The notes below the pieces were generated by a model. The model ran no database searches and was not told where the DNA came from. It saw nothing but the letters and a program-made list of their open reading frames with translations. A program made the translations under genes and the position numbers. From contig JAHWHI010000102.1 of assembly GCA_019323355.1 (NCBI GenBank), forward strand, positions 1 to 22,342: 22,342 nucleotides of DNA. Reading direction: 5' to 3'. This document shows, piece after piece, positions 7,968 through 14,610 of the stretch. Source of the DNA: Candidatus Woesearchaeota archaeon. Its GTDB lineage: Archaea > Nanobdellota > Nanobdellia > Woesearchaeales > WJKV01. Numbering within the stretch: position 1 is the stretch's first letter; the number at the start of each line of letters is the position of its first letter.

Positions 7968-8048
7968 TTATTTCTTCTTTTTCTTCTTCTTTGTTGTTTT
8001 CTTTTTAGTTGCTTTCTTTTTGGTTGCTTTTTTCTTTTTCTTTGCCAT
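7968..8048 (-). CDS. 25-residue lysine-rich peptide
   Basis: The minus strand at 8048 reads ATG and encodes a 25-residue protein of almost only Lys, Thr and Ala: MAKKKKKATKKKATKKK, then TT and six Lys, then TAA. A full GAGGTGAT ribosome site (8053-8060 on the plus strand as ATCACCTC) lies four bases before the start, one of the best in the window. An 18-base promoter box at 8082-8099 is identical to that of the Lys-rich gene at 11415-11879, at the same distance from its start. The peptide resembles the tail of that protein (KKKATKRKAKK). It would bind nucleic acid or ribosomes by charge (inference). It is below the usual size cutoff of gene callers. Confidence 0.7.
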   Translation of the reverse strand: MAKKKKKATKKKATKKKTTKKKKKKK

Positions 8049-8081
8049 AACTATCACCTCAATTGCTATTTAAATAGATAT

Positions 8082-8099
8082 AATCATATTTAAATGTTT
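8082..8099 (-). promoter_or_regulatory. BRE/TATA box shared with the Lys-rich gene
   Basis: On the minus strand the 18 bases read AAACATTTAAATATGATT, identical to 11913-11930. TATA centre to start codon is 43 bases in both. A second AT palindrome, CTATTTAAATAG, lies at 8067-8078 near the expected transcription start. Confidence 0.65.
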
Positions 8100-8188
8100 C
8101 GAAAATTGATATATATTTTCTAAAAAATATTAATCATTGCGCTCATCTTTTTGACAAAAATGTTCTAAAGAAGAAAAAATATCACAAT

Positions 8189-8198
8189 CTATATAAAC
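8189..8198 (+). promoter_or_regulatory. TATA box for gatE
   Basis: TCTATATAAA is centred about 27 bases before the ATG at 8220; no ribosome site is seen. A leaderless mRNA is likely. Confidence 0.65.
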
Positions 8199-8219
8199 AA
8201 GCAAAGCTAATTTGGATCT

Positions 8220-9650
8220 ATGGAACTTGATTACAGAAAATTAGGATTCAAGTGCGGTCTAGAGGTCCACCAACAGCTGGAAACGCACAAGTTATTCTGC
8301 AGTTGTCCGTCGCTGGTACGCGGAAAAAAGAAAGATGTAAGGATTGAAAGATATCTGCGCGCATCTGCAGGAGAGACCGGCAAAGTGGATATTGCTGCGA
8401 AATTTGAGATGGAAAAAGGAAAGAGATTCATCTATCTAGGGGATTCTGATGATGTATGTCTTGTTGAGCTTGATGAAGAACCGCCGCATCCAATAAACCA
8501 AGAAGCTCTGGAGATCGCGCTTCAAGTGGCAAAGATGATGAATGCCAATATTGTTGATGAGATTCAGGTCATGAGAAAAGTTGTTGTTGACGGTTCTAAT
8601 GTATCTGGTTTTCAGCGGACAATGCTGATTGGAACTGACGGATTCATTGAAACTTCCAAAGGAAAAGTACGTATCCCTGGAATTTATCTTGAAGAAGAAG
8701 CCTGCCAAAAGCTGGAAGAGGACAAGAATTCCATAACATGGGGGCTTGATCGTTTAGGAATTTCTATGATGGAGATTGCAACTGACGCAGATATCAAGGA
8801 TGCTGAGCATGCTAAGGAAACTGCAGAGAAAATCGGAATGATCATGCGTTCTACAGAAAAAGCAAAGCGGGGGATTGGAACTATCAGGCAGGATGTCAAC
8901 ATGTCTATCAAAGGCCATCCGCGCGTAGAAGTCAAAGGTTTCCAGGACCTGAAATCAATGCCAAAAGTTATAGAGAATGAGGTCAAGCGCGAGCTGAAAG
9001 AGATGAAATCAAAGAAAAAGCTCGAGCCGCATGTGAGAAAGGCGAATGCTGACGGTACTACAGATTTTATGCGTCCGATGCCTGGCGAGAAGCGTATGTA
9101 TCCAGAGACAGATATTCCTCCTATCAAGCCTGAGATGAAAGGCATCAAAAAAGTAGAATTGATCCAGGACAAGGCTGAAAAGATAAAAAAGATGGGACTT
9201 GGAAAAGATCTTGCAAATCTTGTTGCAAAAGAAGGTCTGACAGATAAGATTTCTGCATTTGCAAAGAAATTCAAGAATGTAAAGCCTGCATTTATCGCAG
9301 AAACAATGCTTCCAACATTGAAAGAATTAAAACGAAAATTTAACATTGAGACTGGAAATATCACTGACGAGCATTTTGAGGCTATCTTTGCTGCTGTTGA
9401 TAAAGGTGAGATTGCAAAAGATTCTGTGATAGAAGTCCTGAAACGGATTCCAAAAGAAAAAGATGTTGCGAAAATAATAAAGGATTATGCCCAGATGTCT
9501 GAGAAAGAGCTGGAAAAAGAGCTGAAAAAGATTGTTGATGAGATGAAAAATGCTCCATTTGGAGCTGTCATGGGAAAAGCAATGGGCAAATTCAAAGGCA
9601 AAGCATCAGGCCAGAAGATAAGCGAGATATTGAAGAAATTGTTGAAATGA
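8220..9650 (+). CDS. gatE: Glutamyl-tRNA(Gln) amidotransferase subunit E, short form without the GAD insertion
   Basis: GatE is the kinase and amidotransferase half of GatDE, which binds Glu-tRNA(Gln) and activates the glutamate. The start KCGLEVHQQLETHKLFCSCP (11-30) carries the GatB/E signature with the Cys-x-Cys metal ligands. MMEIATDADI and GIGTIRQDVNMSIKG are further family motifs. The C-terminal part (from about 390) is the YqeY-like tail domain. Canonical archaeal GatE proteins are about 600-630 residues because an AspRS-like GAD domain is inserted before the DGTTxxMRPxPG motif. Here that motif (about 278-288) follows the KKKLEPHVRKAN segment directly and the protein has 476 residues, so GAD is absent. 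GatE-specific motifs and the nearby gatD argue against GatB. The stop at 9650 abuts the stop of the opposing gene at 9651. Confidence 0.93.
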   Translation: MELDYRKLGFKCGLEVHQQLETHKLFCSCPSLVRGKKKDVRIERYLRASAGETGKVDIAAKFEMEKGKRFIYLGDSDDVCLVELDEEPPHPINQEALEIALQVAKMMNANIVDEIQVMRKVVVDGSNVSGFQRTMLIGTDGFIETSKGKVRIPGIYLEEEACQKLEEDKNSITWGLDRLGISMMEIATDADIKDAEHAKETAEKIGMIMRSTEKAKRGIGTIRQDVNMSIKGHPRVEVKGFQDLKSMPKVIENEVKRELKEMKSKKKLEPHVRKANADGTTDFMRPMPGEKRMYPETDIPPIKPEMKGIKKVELIQDKAEKIKKMGLGKDLANLVAKEGLTDKISAFAKKFKNVKPAFIAETMLPTLKELKRKFNIETGNITDEHFEAIFAAVDKGEIAKDSVIEVLKRIPKEKDVAKIIKDYAQMSEKELEKELKKIVDEMKNAPFGAVMGKAMGKFKGKASGQKISEILKKLLK

Positions 9651-10712
9651 TTATTTCTTGATAACTTTCAGAAATCTTTTCACGCTCTCTCTGCAGTCCT
9701 GCTGCTTGAAACCAGGATATCTCTTTGCAATCTGAACATCTTTCTTCAGGTTCATCTTTCCCTGGGAAACAGAGTAGTAAGTTCCTAATCGATTATGATA
9801 ATCACTTAAGTATACCTGCTCGGTCTGGCCCAAAGTCGGGATGTAGAGAGCTTTTTTTCCCAGATGAACAAGATCCATCATAGTAGTATAGCCAGAACGG
9901 GAGATCACTAATTTTGCCCTGTTCATCATCTCCTGCTGCTGATTAACATTAAGACACGAGTGAACTACAACATTATCTTTTCTTTTTGTGAACTCTAACT
10001 CAGGTTTTCCCAGTGTGATCACTACATTGCCATCAAGATCCTTTGCCTGTTTCAGGACTTTTTTCTGGAAGACTGTTCTCTGCGGTTCGGGGCCAGAGAT
10101 AGATATGAAATAATCAATATCCTGATCTACTTTCATACGTTCCATTGAAGACAGGATCCCCAGATATTCCATGTCATAATCATCGAAGAATTTCATGTTA
10201 TGGGAAAGATCTCCTGTCATGTTAAAGCCTTTGTAGTCCGGAACAAGGACTTTATCAAATTCACGGGAAAATGCATAAGTCATCAACTCCATGGAATTCT
10301 CTGCGAACCGTATTCGTTTAGGAGCGATAAATCTCAATTGGTGTGTCATAAAATAGCATGGAACTCGCTTGCTGGAAAGTCCATATCTACAGTCAGAAAC
10401 AACAAGATCATATTTATCTGAGTGAAGCAATTGTCTGAAATTTCTTCTTTCCTTCCGGACTGCGCGGAACATCTTTGGAAGATATCCTGTAAATTTGATA
10501 GGGAAAAACATTGCTTTTTTTGTATACGGAAGAGGATAGTCTGGAAAATCTATGAAATGACATTCTGGGACTTCTTTTTTCAGGAACTCAAGAGAGCGAC
10601 CGCTGGTCGCGATGGTTACGCTATGCTTTTTCTGCAACAGAGCTTTGATCAAAGGAAGATCTCGTGTTGCATGGCCCAGCCCCCAGGTACATATCCCAAA
10701 TAAGACATTCAT
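9651..10712 (-). CDS. MJ1255-type family 1/28-like glycosyltransferase (PF13528)
   Basis: The 353-residue GT-B enzyme has the N-terminal glycine loop GLGHATR (11-17) and a C-terminal nucleotide-sugar site: SRSGYTTMMDL, then GKKALYIPTLGQTEQ (about 270-295), as in the MJ1255/VC2487 and MurG-like families. It has no signal peptide, and basic segments such as RAVRKERRNF suggest peripheral membrane contact. It would transfer a sugar from a UDP-sugar to a lipid or glycan acceptor at the inner face of the membrane; donor and acceptor cannot be read from the sequence. The leaderless start at 10712 is supported by TATA 10735-10745. Its 3' end meets gatE tail to tail with no spacing. It could supply glycans for the surface proteins in this window (inference). 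Confidence 0.85.
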   Translation of the reverse strand: MNVLFGICTWGLGHATRDLPLIKALLQKKHSVTIATSGRSLEFLKKEVPECHFIDFPDYPLPYTKKAMFFPIKFTGYLPKMFRAVRKERRNFRQLLHSDKYDLVVSDCRYGLSSKRVPCYFMTHQLRFIAPKRIRFAENSMELMTYAFSREFDKVLVPDYKGFNMTGDLSHNMKFFDDYDMEYLGILSSMERMKVDQDIDYFISISGPEPQRTVFQKKVLKQAKDLDGNVVITLGKPELEFTKRKDNVVVHSCLNVNQQQEMMNRAKLVISRSGYTTMMDLVHLGKKALYIPTLGQTEQVYLSDYHNRLGTYYSVSQGKMNLKKDVQIAKRYPGFKQQDCRESVKRFLKVIKK

Positions 10713-10734
10713 ATGAAGCTGAGATTGCTACAAG

Positions 10735-10745
10735 GAATATATAAG
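10735..10745 (-). promoter_or_regulatory. TATA box for the glycosyltransferase
   Basis: On the minus strand this is CTTATATATTC, centred about 27 bases before the ATG at 10712. Leaderless start. Confidence 0.65.
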
Positions 10746-10764
10746 AATATCGAAAAAGAAGAAT

Positions 10765-10772
10765 AAAAAAAA
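10765..10772 (-). terminator. T8 tract after the exported CSD-like gene
   Basis: Eight A residues on the plus strand give T8 on the transcript strand, two bases after the stop codon at 10774. Oligo-T tracts are the usual archaeal termination signal. Confidence 0.55.
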
Positions 10773-10773
10773 T

Positions 10774-11319
10774 TTATTCTATTTTTGCCAGATTTATTGC
10801 TTCGGTCTGACTAGCACTTACCCTTTTCAGATCGAATTTGACATGGTCCCATCTCTTGAATTCATCATGTTTTGCAGTAAATGCAAACTTGAAAGCACTA
10901 TTATCTTTCTTGATAAATCCATAGTCGTATTTGCCGTTGTAGTTTATCTGAGTAATAGTCCCTGTCCGTTTTCCAGTAAAGGTTATTGCTCCAGGCTTTT
11001 CTGTCTGGGCTTTCAGCCTTGTAGGAATCTTCTGTCTCTTGAAAGTCTCCATTGTCCTTCCGAGAACAGGTTCTACAGATTCTACATCTGGACCGTAAGT
11101 TCCATATCTTTGTGTTGTGGTTGGCATCCATTTAACACTTCGGACAATCTTGTAGACTTTTTGTCCAGAATAAGTTGGGACTTCAATTGTTCTTTCTTCG
11201 TATCGATCATCATCTTCTGCTGGTAGATTATAGCTGTGGTAATCAGTCATTGCTACTGCACCTACTGAAAGTACCATTAAAGAAATCATCAATACTACTC
11301 CAAGATATATTAGTTTCAT
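10774..11319 (-). CDS. Exported protein with C-terminal cold-shock-domain-like fold
   Basis: The 181-residue protein begins with a signal peptide (1-23, hydrophobic core LIYLGVVLMISLMVLSV, likely cut after AVA). An uncharacterised linker region (about 28-110) contains a PTTTQRYGTYGPDVE stretch. Residues about 115-181 read as a cold-shock/OB fold: GTITQINYNGKYDYGFI matches the strand-turn-strand with the RNP1-like YGFI, and FKFAFTAKH takes the RNP2 position (DVFVH in Csp proteins). HVKFDLKR and TEAINLAKI then match the last two strands. A GGGGGTGA ribosome site (11327-11334) is seven bases upstream, and the TATA is at 11359-11372. Cold-shock domains normally bind RNA or single-stranded DNA inside cells, so an exported one is odd. 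The first 23 residues could instead be an uncleaved anchor. Confidence 0.7.
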   Translation of the reverse strand: MKLIYLGVVLMISLMVLSVGAVAMTDYHSYNLPAEDDDRYEERTIEVPTYSGQKVYKIVRSVKWMPTTTQRYGTYGPDVESVEPVLGRTMETFKRQKIPTRLKAQTEKPGAITFTGKRTGTITQINYNGKYDYGFIKKDNSAFKFAFTAKHDEFKRWDHVKFDLKRVSASQTEAINLAKIE

Positions 11320-11358
11320 TGGTATTTCACCCCCTTTTAGCCAAAAAAGGCTAATCTA

Positions 11359-11372
11359 GTATTTAAATGTTA
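11359..11372 (-). promoter_or_regulatory. TATA box for the exported CSD-like gene
   Basis: On the minus strand this is TAACATTTAAATAC, matching the AACATTTAAATA consensus seen at 8082, 11913 and 16995. It is 45 bases before the start codon, leaving room for the GGGGGTGA ribosome site. Confidence 0.6.
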
Positions 11373-11414
11373 TGTAAAATATAAAGAAAAAAAGAAATAG
11401 TGAAGATAAGCTAT

Positions 11415-11879
11415 TTACCTTCTCCTCTTTTTTCTCTTTGTTGTTTTCTTTGCTTTTCTCTTAGTTGCTTTCTTCTTTGTTTTTTTCTTTGTGGTCCTTT
11501 TCTTTGCTTTTCTCTTAGTTGCTTTCTTCTTTGTTTTCTTCTTTGTAGTCCTTTTCTTTGCTTTTCTCTTGGTCGCTTTCTTCTTTGTTTTCTTCTTAGC
11601 TTTTCGCTTGGTGGTTTTCTTCTTTGCTTTTGCTTTCTTCTTTCTTCGCTTTCCACCACGAGCCATCTTTACCATAGCTACATCTCCAGCTTTGTCGATG
11701 AAGTATAGATAGCCTGGCTTTCGCTTTACGCCAACTTTAGCAACTACAACTTGCCTTTGTTTTCCTTTCTTTCCTCCGCCTCTGGACATTTTAGCCATAG
11801 CTACATTGCCTTTCTTGTCCAAGAAGTAAAGGAACCCTTTTTTTCTTTTGACTCCAACTTTTGCTACTTTTGTTGCCAT
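11415..11879 (-). CDS. Histone-H1-like Lys-rich protein with duplicated N-terminal module
   Basis: The 154-residue protein has two copies of a 32-residue module (about 5-36 and 46-77). Each reads VAKVGVKRK, then G[FY]LYF[LI]DK, G[ND]VAM and KM[SA]RGGK, a small beta-hairpin-like unit. Residues 78-154 are a low-complexity tail of Lys, Arg, Ala and Thr built from an 18-residue repeat (TKKKATKRKAKKRTTKKK). The tail is like eukaryotic H1 and bacterial Hc1 tails. I do not recognise the module as a named family, though similar genes occur in DPANN genomes. It probably compacts DNA or binds RNA (inference). A GAGGTGAT ribosome site (11885-11892) is five bases upstream, and the promoter box at 11913-11930 is identical to that of the 25-residue gene. 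Confidence 0.8.
   Translation of the reverse strand: MATKVAKVGVKRKKGFLYFLDKKGNVAMAKMSRGGGKKGKQRQVVVAKVGVKRKPGYLYFIDKAGDVAMVKMARGGKRRKKKAKAKKKTTKRKAKKKTKKKATKRKAKKRTTKKKTKKKATKRKAKKRTTKKKTKKKATKRKAKKTTKRKKRRR
11440..11625 (-). repeat. 54-base tandem repeat inside the Lys-rich tail
   Basis: The motif CTTTGCTTTTCTCTTAGTTG recurs on the plus strand near 11448 and 11502 and, slightly changed, near 11556, a 54-base period equal to 18 codons. The frame is kept, so copy-number change would lengthen or shorten the tail without a frameshift. Confidence 0.75.
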
Positions 11880-11912
11880 TGGATATCACCTCTCCAGGAT
11901 ATAAAAAACAGA

Positions 11913-11930
11913 AATCATATTTAAATGTTT
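11913..11930 (-). promoter_or_regulatory. BRE/TATA box of the Lys-rich gene
   Basis: The 18 bases AAACATTTAAATATGATT (minus strand) are identical to 8082-8099 and sit 43 bases (centre to start codon) before the ATG at 11879. Confidence 0.7.
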
Positions 11931-11941
11931 GCCTTTTTTCT

Positions 11942-11993
11942 CGTCGAATCCTCGACGGAGAGTCAGAGAAACCTCGAGGAGGATTAGTAATCC
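11942..11993. other. Cluster of small hairpins between tRNA-Arg and the Lys-rich gene
   Basis: CGTCGA (11942-11947) pairs with TCGACG (11952-11957) around ATCC; CCTCGAGG is a palindrome at 11972-11979; GGATT and AATCC (11981-11993) pair around AGT. These may be the trailer of the tRNA transcript or an unrecognised small RNA. No coding potential is seen. Confidence 0.35.
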
Positions 11994-12010
11994 AGTGATA
12001 GTATCAAAAG

Positions 12011-12129
12011 CGGACCTGGGGGGATTCGAACCCCCGACCTACAGCTTAGGAGGCTGTTGCCCTATTTGCCCTACTGGCAAATCCGGCAAGTTCTCCGAAC
12101 TTGCAGTATCCAGGCTAGGCTACAGGTCC
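12011..12129 (-). tRNA. tRNA-Arg(CCT) with a 44-nt D-loop insertion
   Basis: The acceptor strands GGACCTG and CAGGTCC pair fully, with discriminator G. The anticodon stem is ACAGC/GCTGT around loop CTCCTAA, giving anticodon CCT (Arg, codon AGG). The T-arm is GGGGG TTCGAAT CCCCC. The D-arm reads GCCT, loop AGCCTGGATA, then GGGC, but 44 bases (12063-12106) interrupt it between loop and stem. Removing them leaves a normal 75-nt tRNA without encoded CCA. A TATA-like AACTTTTTAATC lies just upstream, overlapping the end of serS, and TTTT follows the 3' end. Confidence 0.9.
12063..12106 (-). other. Probable tRNA intron in the D-loop, two hairpins
   Basis: The 44-nt insertion folds into an 8-bp hairpin (GCAAGTTC/GAACTTGC, 12086-12104) and a 7-bp hairpin (ATTTGCC/GGCAAAT, 12064-12082). 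Both boundaries carry ATA, so the exact splice site can shift by up to three bases. I could not draw a strict bulge-helix-bulge motif at the junctions, so removal by the usual archaeal endonuclease is inferred, not shown. Confidence 0.6.
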
Positions 12130-12161
12130 ATAACAATCAGAGAAGTGGTTGATTAAAAAGT

Positions 12162-13553
12162 TTATCTCTTTTTCTTTGCTTTCCGTGTGGATTTCAGAGG
12201 CTTTGCTTGCTTCTTCTTTGGCTTCAGCTTCTGCTTTGATTTTAACCTTGCTGCAGGCTTCTTCTCTTTCTTAGGCTTGCCAATCACTTTGATGCCAAGC
12301 ATATAGGGCACCAGAACGTCTGGAACCTTTACTGTTCCATCTTTCTGCTGGCAATTCTCTAAGATAGCAACCAATGCCCTAGTCGATGTAGGAAGGGCAG
12401 TGGCATTGAGAGAATGCGTAAGTGTTTTTTGTCCGCCGATTTTTCCGCATCTGATGTTCAAGCGTCTTGTCTGGTAATCAGTACAGTTGGAGGCTGAAAA
12501 TATCTCACAGTATTTCTGCTGTCTAGGCGACCAATATTCAGTGTCATATTTTTTTGCAGCAACTGTACCAAGGTCCCCTGTGCAGACATTGACAACACGG
12601 TACGGGATTTTCAATGCTTTCAGGATATCTTCTCCATTTTTTACCAGCTCTTCGTGGAGTTTCCAGCTGTCCTCTGGCTTGCAGATTATAACTTGCTCTA
12701 CTTTGCTGAACTGATGCCTCCTGAATAATCCTTTTGTGTCTATGCCATGAGCTCCTATCTCTCTGCGGAAGCACATGCTATATCCGACAAGTTTCATAGG
12801 AATATCTTTTTCATCAATAACTTCATCCATGTACTGGCCCACTAACGGATGCTCTGATGTTGCAATCAGATAAAGGTCGTCTCCTTCAATCTTATACATG
12901 ACTGTCTCAAAATCCCCAAGATCAACAACCCCTTCGTAAGATTTCTTGTTCATCATCAAAGGAGGTTCTACCAATGTGTATCCTTTCTTGACCATGAAAT
13001 CTATTGCAAACCGCACTAACGCCTGGTTAAGCATGGCAAGCTCTCCTTTCAGAAAATAGAATCCACTGCCTGCAAGCTTTGAACTCCGATCAAAATCCAC
13101 AACACCTAATTGTTCTGCAAGCTCGATATGATTTTTCAGGTCAAAACCTGGTTTCTTTGTTACACCCCATTTCCGGACTTCTGCATTGTCATCTGCATCT
13201 TTTCCATAAGGTACAGTCTCATGCAGCAGATTAGGGATACGCATCATTTCCTGTCTTATCTCTTTCCTGAGCTTCTGCTCTTTTTCCTCTGTGTCTGCAA
13301 TCTTCTTTGGAAGGGCTTTCATCTCTTTGATTTTCGTATCGATCTTCTGTCCTTTCTTTTTCAGTTCTCGGATCTCAAGTGTGATAGAATTCTTCTTGTG
13401 CCTTAATTCCTGGAGTTCATAGGTAAGCTTCCGCCACGCTTCGTCCTTCTCCTTAACCAAATCAATCCTCTTGAGAAGTTCAGGATCTTTCCTCTTCTTC
13501 AGGTTGGCTTTGACTTTCGCAGGTTCATTCCTGATAAGATTAATGTCTATCAT
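12162..13553 (-). CDS. serS: Seryl-tRNA synthetase with basic C-terminal extension
   Basis: The 463-residue enzyme is a common class II SerRS, not the rare methanogen type. It charges tRNA-Ser (and tRNA-Sec where present) with serine. The N-terminal coiled-coil arm (about 1-110) binds the long variable arm of tRNA-Ser. The catalytic core shows motif 2, FRREIGAHGIDTKGLFRRHQF (from about residue 261, split: FRREIGAHG then GLFRRHQF), and motif 3, RALVAILENCQQ (about 390-401). The core ends near residue 424, and the last 38 residues are a Lys/Arg/Pro-rich tail (KPKKEKK, then KKKQAKPLK, then KAKKKR) absent from typical enzymes. TATA at 13576-13588 is about 29 bases before the ATG, so the mRNA is leaderless. 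tRNA-Arg follows 33 bases downstream on the same strand. Confidence 0.97.
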   Translation of the reverse strand: MIDINLIRNEPAKVKANLKKRKDPELLKRIDLVKEKDEAWRKLTYELQELRHKKNSITLEIRELKKKGQKIDTKIKEMKALPKKIADTEEKEQKLRKEIRQEMMRIPNLLHETVPYGKDADDNAEVRKWGVTKKPGFDLKNHIELAEQLGVVDFDRSSKLAGSGFYFLKGELAMLNQALVRFAIDFMVKKGYTLVEPPLMMNKKSYEGVVDLGDFETVMYKIEGDDLYLIATSEHPLVGQYMDEVIDEKDIPMKLVGYSMCFRREIGAHGIDTKGLFRRHQFSKVEQVIICKPEDSWKLHEELVKNGEDILKALKIPYRVVNVCTGDLGTVAAKKYDTEYWSPRQQKYCEIFSASNCTDYQTRRLNIRCGKIGGQKTLTHSLNATALPTSTRALVAILENCQQKDGTVKVPDVLVPYMLGIKVIGKPKKEKKPAARLKSKQKLKPKKKQAKPLKSTRKAKKKR

Positions 13554-13575
13554 ATCATAAATAGTACAAAAGAAT

Positions 13576-13588
13576 GGTATTTAAGCTT
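13576..13588 (-). promoter_or_regulatory. TATA box for serS
   Basis: AAGCTTAAATACC on the minus strand, squeezed between the stop of the coiled-coil gene at 13596 and the serS start at 13553. Leaderless spacing. Confidence 0.6.
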
Positions 13589-13595
13589 TGCTATC

Positions 13596-14573
13596 CTAGT
13601 CTGTATCTTCCAGAAGCCAGTCAATAGCCCGCTTAAAGATATTCTGGCCTTTCTTCTTAGATTTTTTTGCCTTGACTTTTGCAGGTTTTGTTGCTTTTAC
13701 TATTTTGACTTTTTTCTCTGCTTTTTCTAAGCGGACCAATCTTCGCTCCATCCTGTCAAAGTCATTCTCCAGTGCAGTGATATCACCATCAAAATCCTTG
13801 AATTTTTTAGAAGTTTCTGCAAATTGGACGCGGGTCTGTTTTTCAGATTTGCTGAAATCATCATGCAAGGCAAGCAGTTTGTCGAAACTCTTGCGCATCT
13901 TGATGAATTCTTCTGTATTCCTGTCAAATGATCTGCGCATGTTCTCTGCCTCTTTCAATGAGACCAGCATATCTACCTTTTTCTTCAGTGCGACAAGAGC
14001 AAGAATGTCTTTCTCGATCTCCTGGATCCATTTCTCAAGCTTGTCAAAATTGTAGCGAGTCAGTGCTTTTTTCTTGAAGTCAATGAAATCTTCTTTCAAG
14101 ACCTGGAATGATTTTGAGACCGAATTTATTGCGTCCAGCTCCTTTCTGAAGTTACTGACCTGTGTCTCGACTTTTGCCAGATCGATCTTGCGGACGTGCT
14201 TTTCAGAGAGGATATCGTCAAATTTCTTGATCTTCTCCTGGTATTCTTTCTTGTCAACAAGCTCAGAAAGTTTTTTTGAAACCTGATCAAAGGTATCTTT
14301 CATTGATTTTTCAGAAGCAAATGTCTTGAGCGATTTGGAGATCTCATCAACATTGCTTTTGAGTTTATCTACTTCTTTGTTGTATTTCAATAAAGGAGTG
14401 ACTTTTTCCTCTGCAAGCAGGACTTTACCAAACTCTTTGGTAACAAAGTTCTGAAAGTCTACAAGCTCGTCCCTGCATTTATCAACATCTTTTCCAACAT
14501 TCTGAAAAGCCTTCTTTACTTTCTTATCTAAGAATGTAATTTCAAATTTTGGATCGAATTCTCCGTTATTCAC
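13596..14573 (-). CDS. Coiled-coil protein of unknown function, GTG start
   Basis: The 325-residue soluble protein is almost entirely helical. Heptad-rich segments run from about 15 to 285 (for example KEVDKLKSNVDEISKSLKTF and MERRLVRLEKAEKKVKI). A basic low-complexity linker follows (KATKPAKVKAKKSKKKGQ) and the end is a compact acidic-aromatic tail, FKRAIDWLLEDTD. No enzyme motif or membrane segment is seen and I do not recognise a family. The start is GTG at 14573, supported by GGAGG (14582-14586) eight bases upstream. It is 37 bases after another coiled-coil gene and without its own promoter, so the two are co-transcribed and probably act together, possibly as a structural or chromosome-associated pair (inference). 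Confidence 0.8.
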   Translation of the reverse strand: MNNGEFDPKFEITFLDKKVKKAFQNVGKDVDKCRDELVDFQNFVTKEFGKVLLAEEKVTPLLKYNKEVDKLKSNVDEISKSLKTFASEKSMKDTFDQVSKKLSELVDKKEYQEKIKKFDDILSEKHVRKIDLAKVETQVSNFRKELDAINSVSKSFQVLKEDFIDFKKKALTRYNFDKLEKWIQEIEKDILALVALKKKVDMLVSLKEAENMRRSFDRNTEEFIKMRKSFDKLLALHDDFSKSEKQTRVQFAETSKKFKDFDGDITALENDFDRMERRLVRLEKAEKKVKIVKATKPAKVKAKKSKKKGQNIFKRAIDWLLEDTD

Positions 14574-14610
14574 CTTTTCCCCCTCCGAAAAATTATCATA
14601 AGCGAGATAT

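Noticed and set aside
9600..9700. Overlap or fusion of gatE with the glycosyltransferase gene
   Set aside because: The genes converge and their stop codons abut exactly (9650 and 9651) without sharing coding bases.
11440..11625. Regular repeats that might suggest a CRISPR array
   Set aside because: The 54-base period has no unique spacers, is in frame with the Lys-rich protein and encodes its tail.
11400..11708. Plus-strand Cys/Leu/Phe-rich frame that looks like a membrane protein
   Set aside because: It is the antisense of the Lys/Arg codons of the Lys-rich tail. Its hydrophobicity is a by-product of AAG/AAA read backwards.
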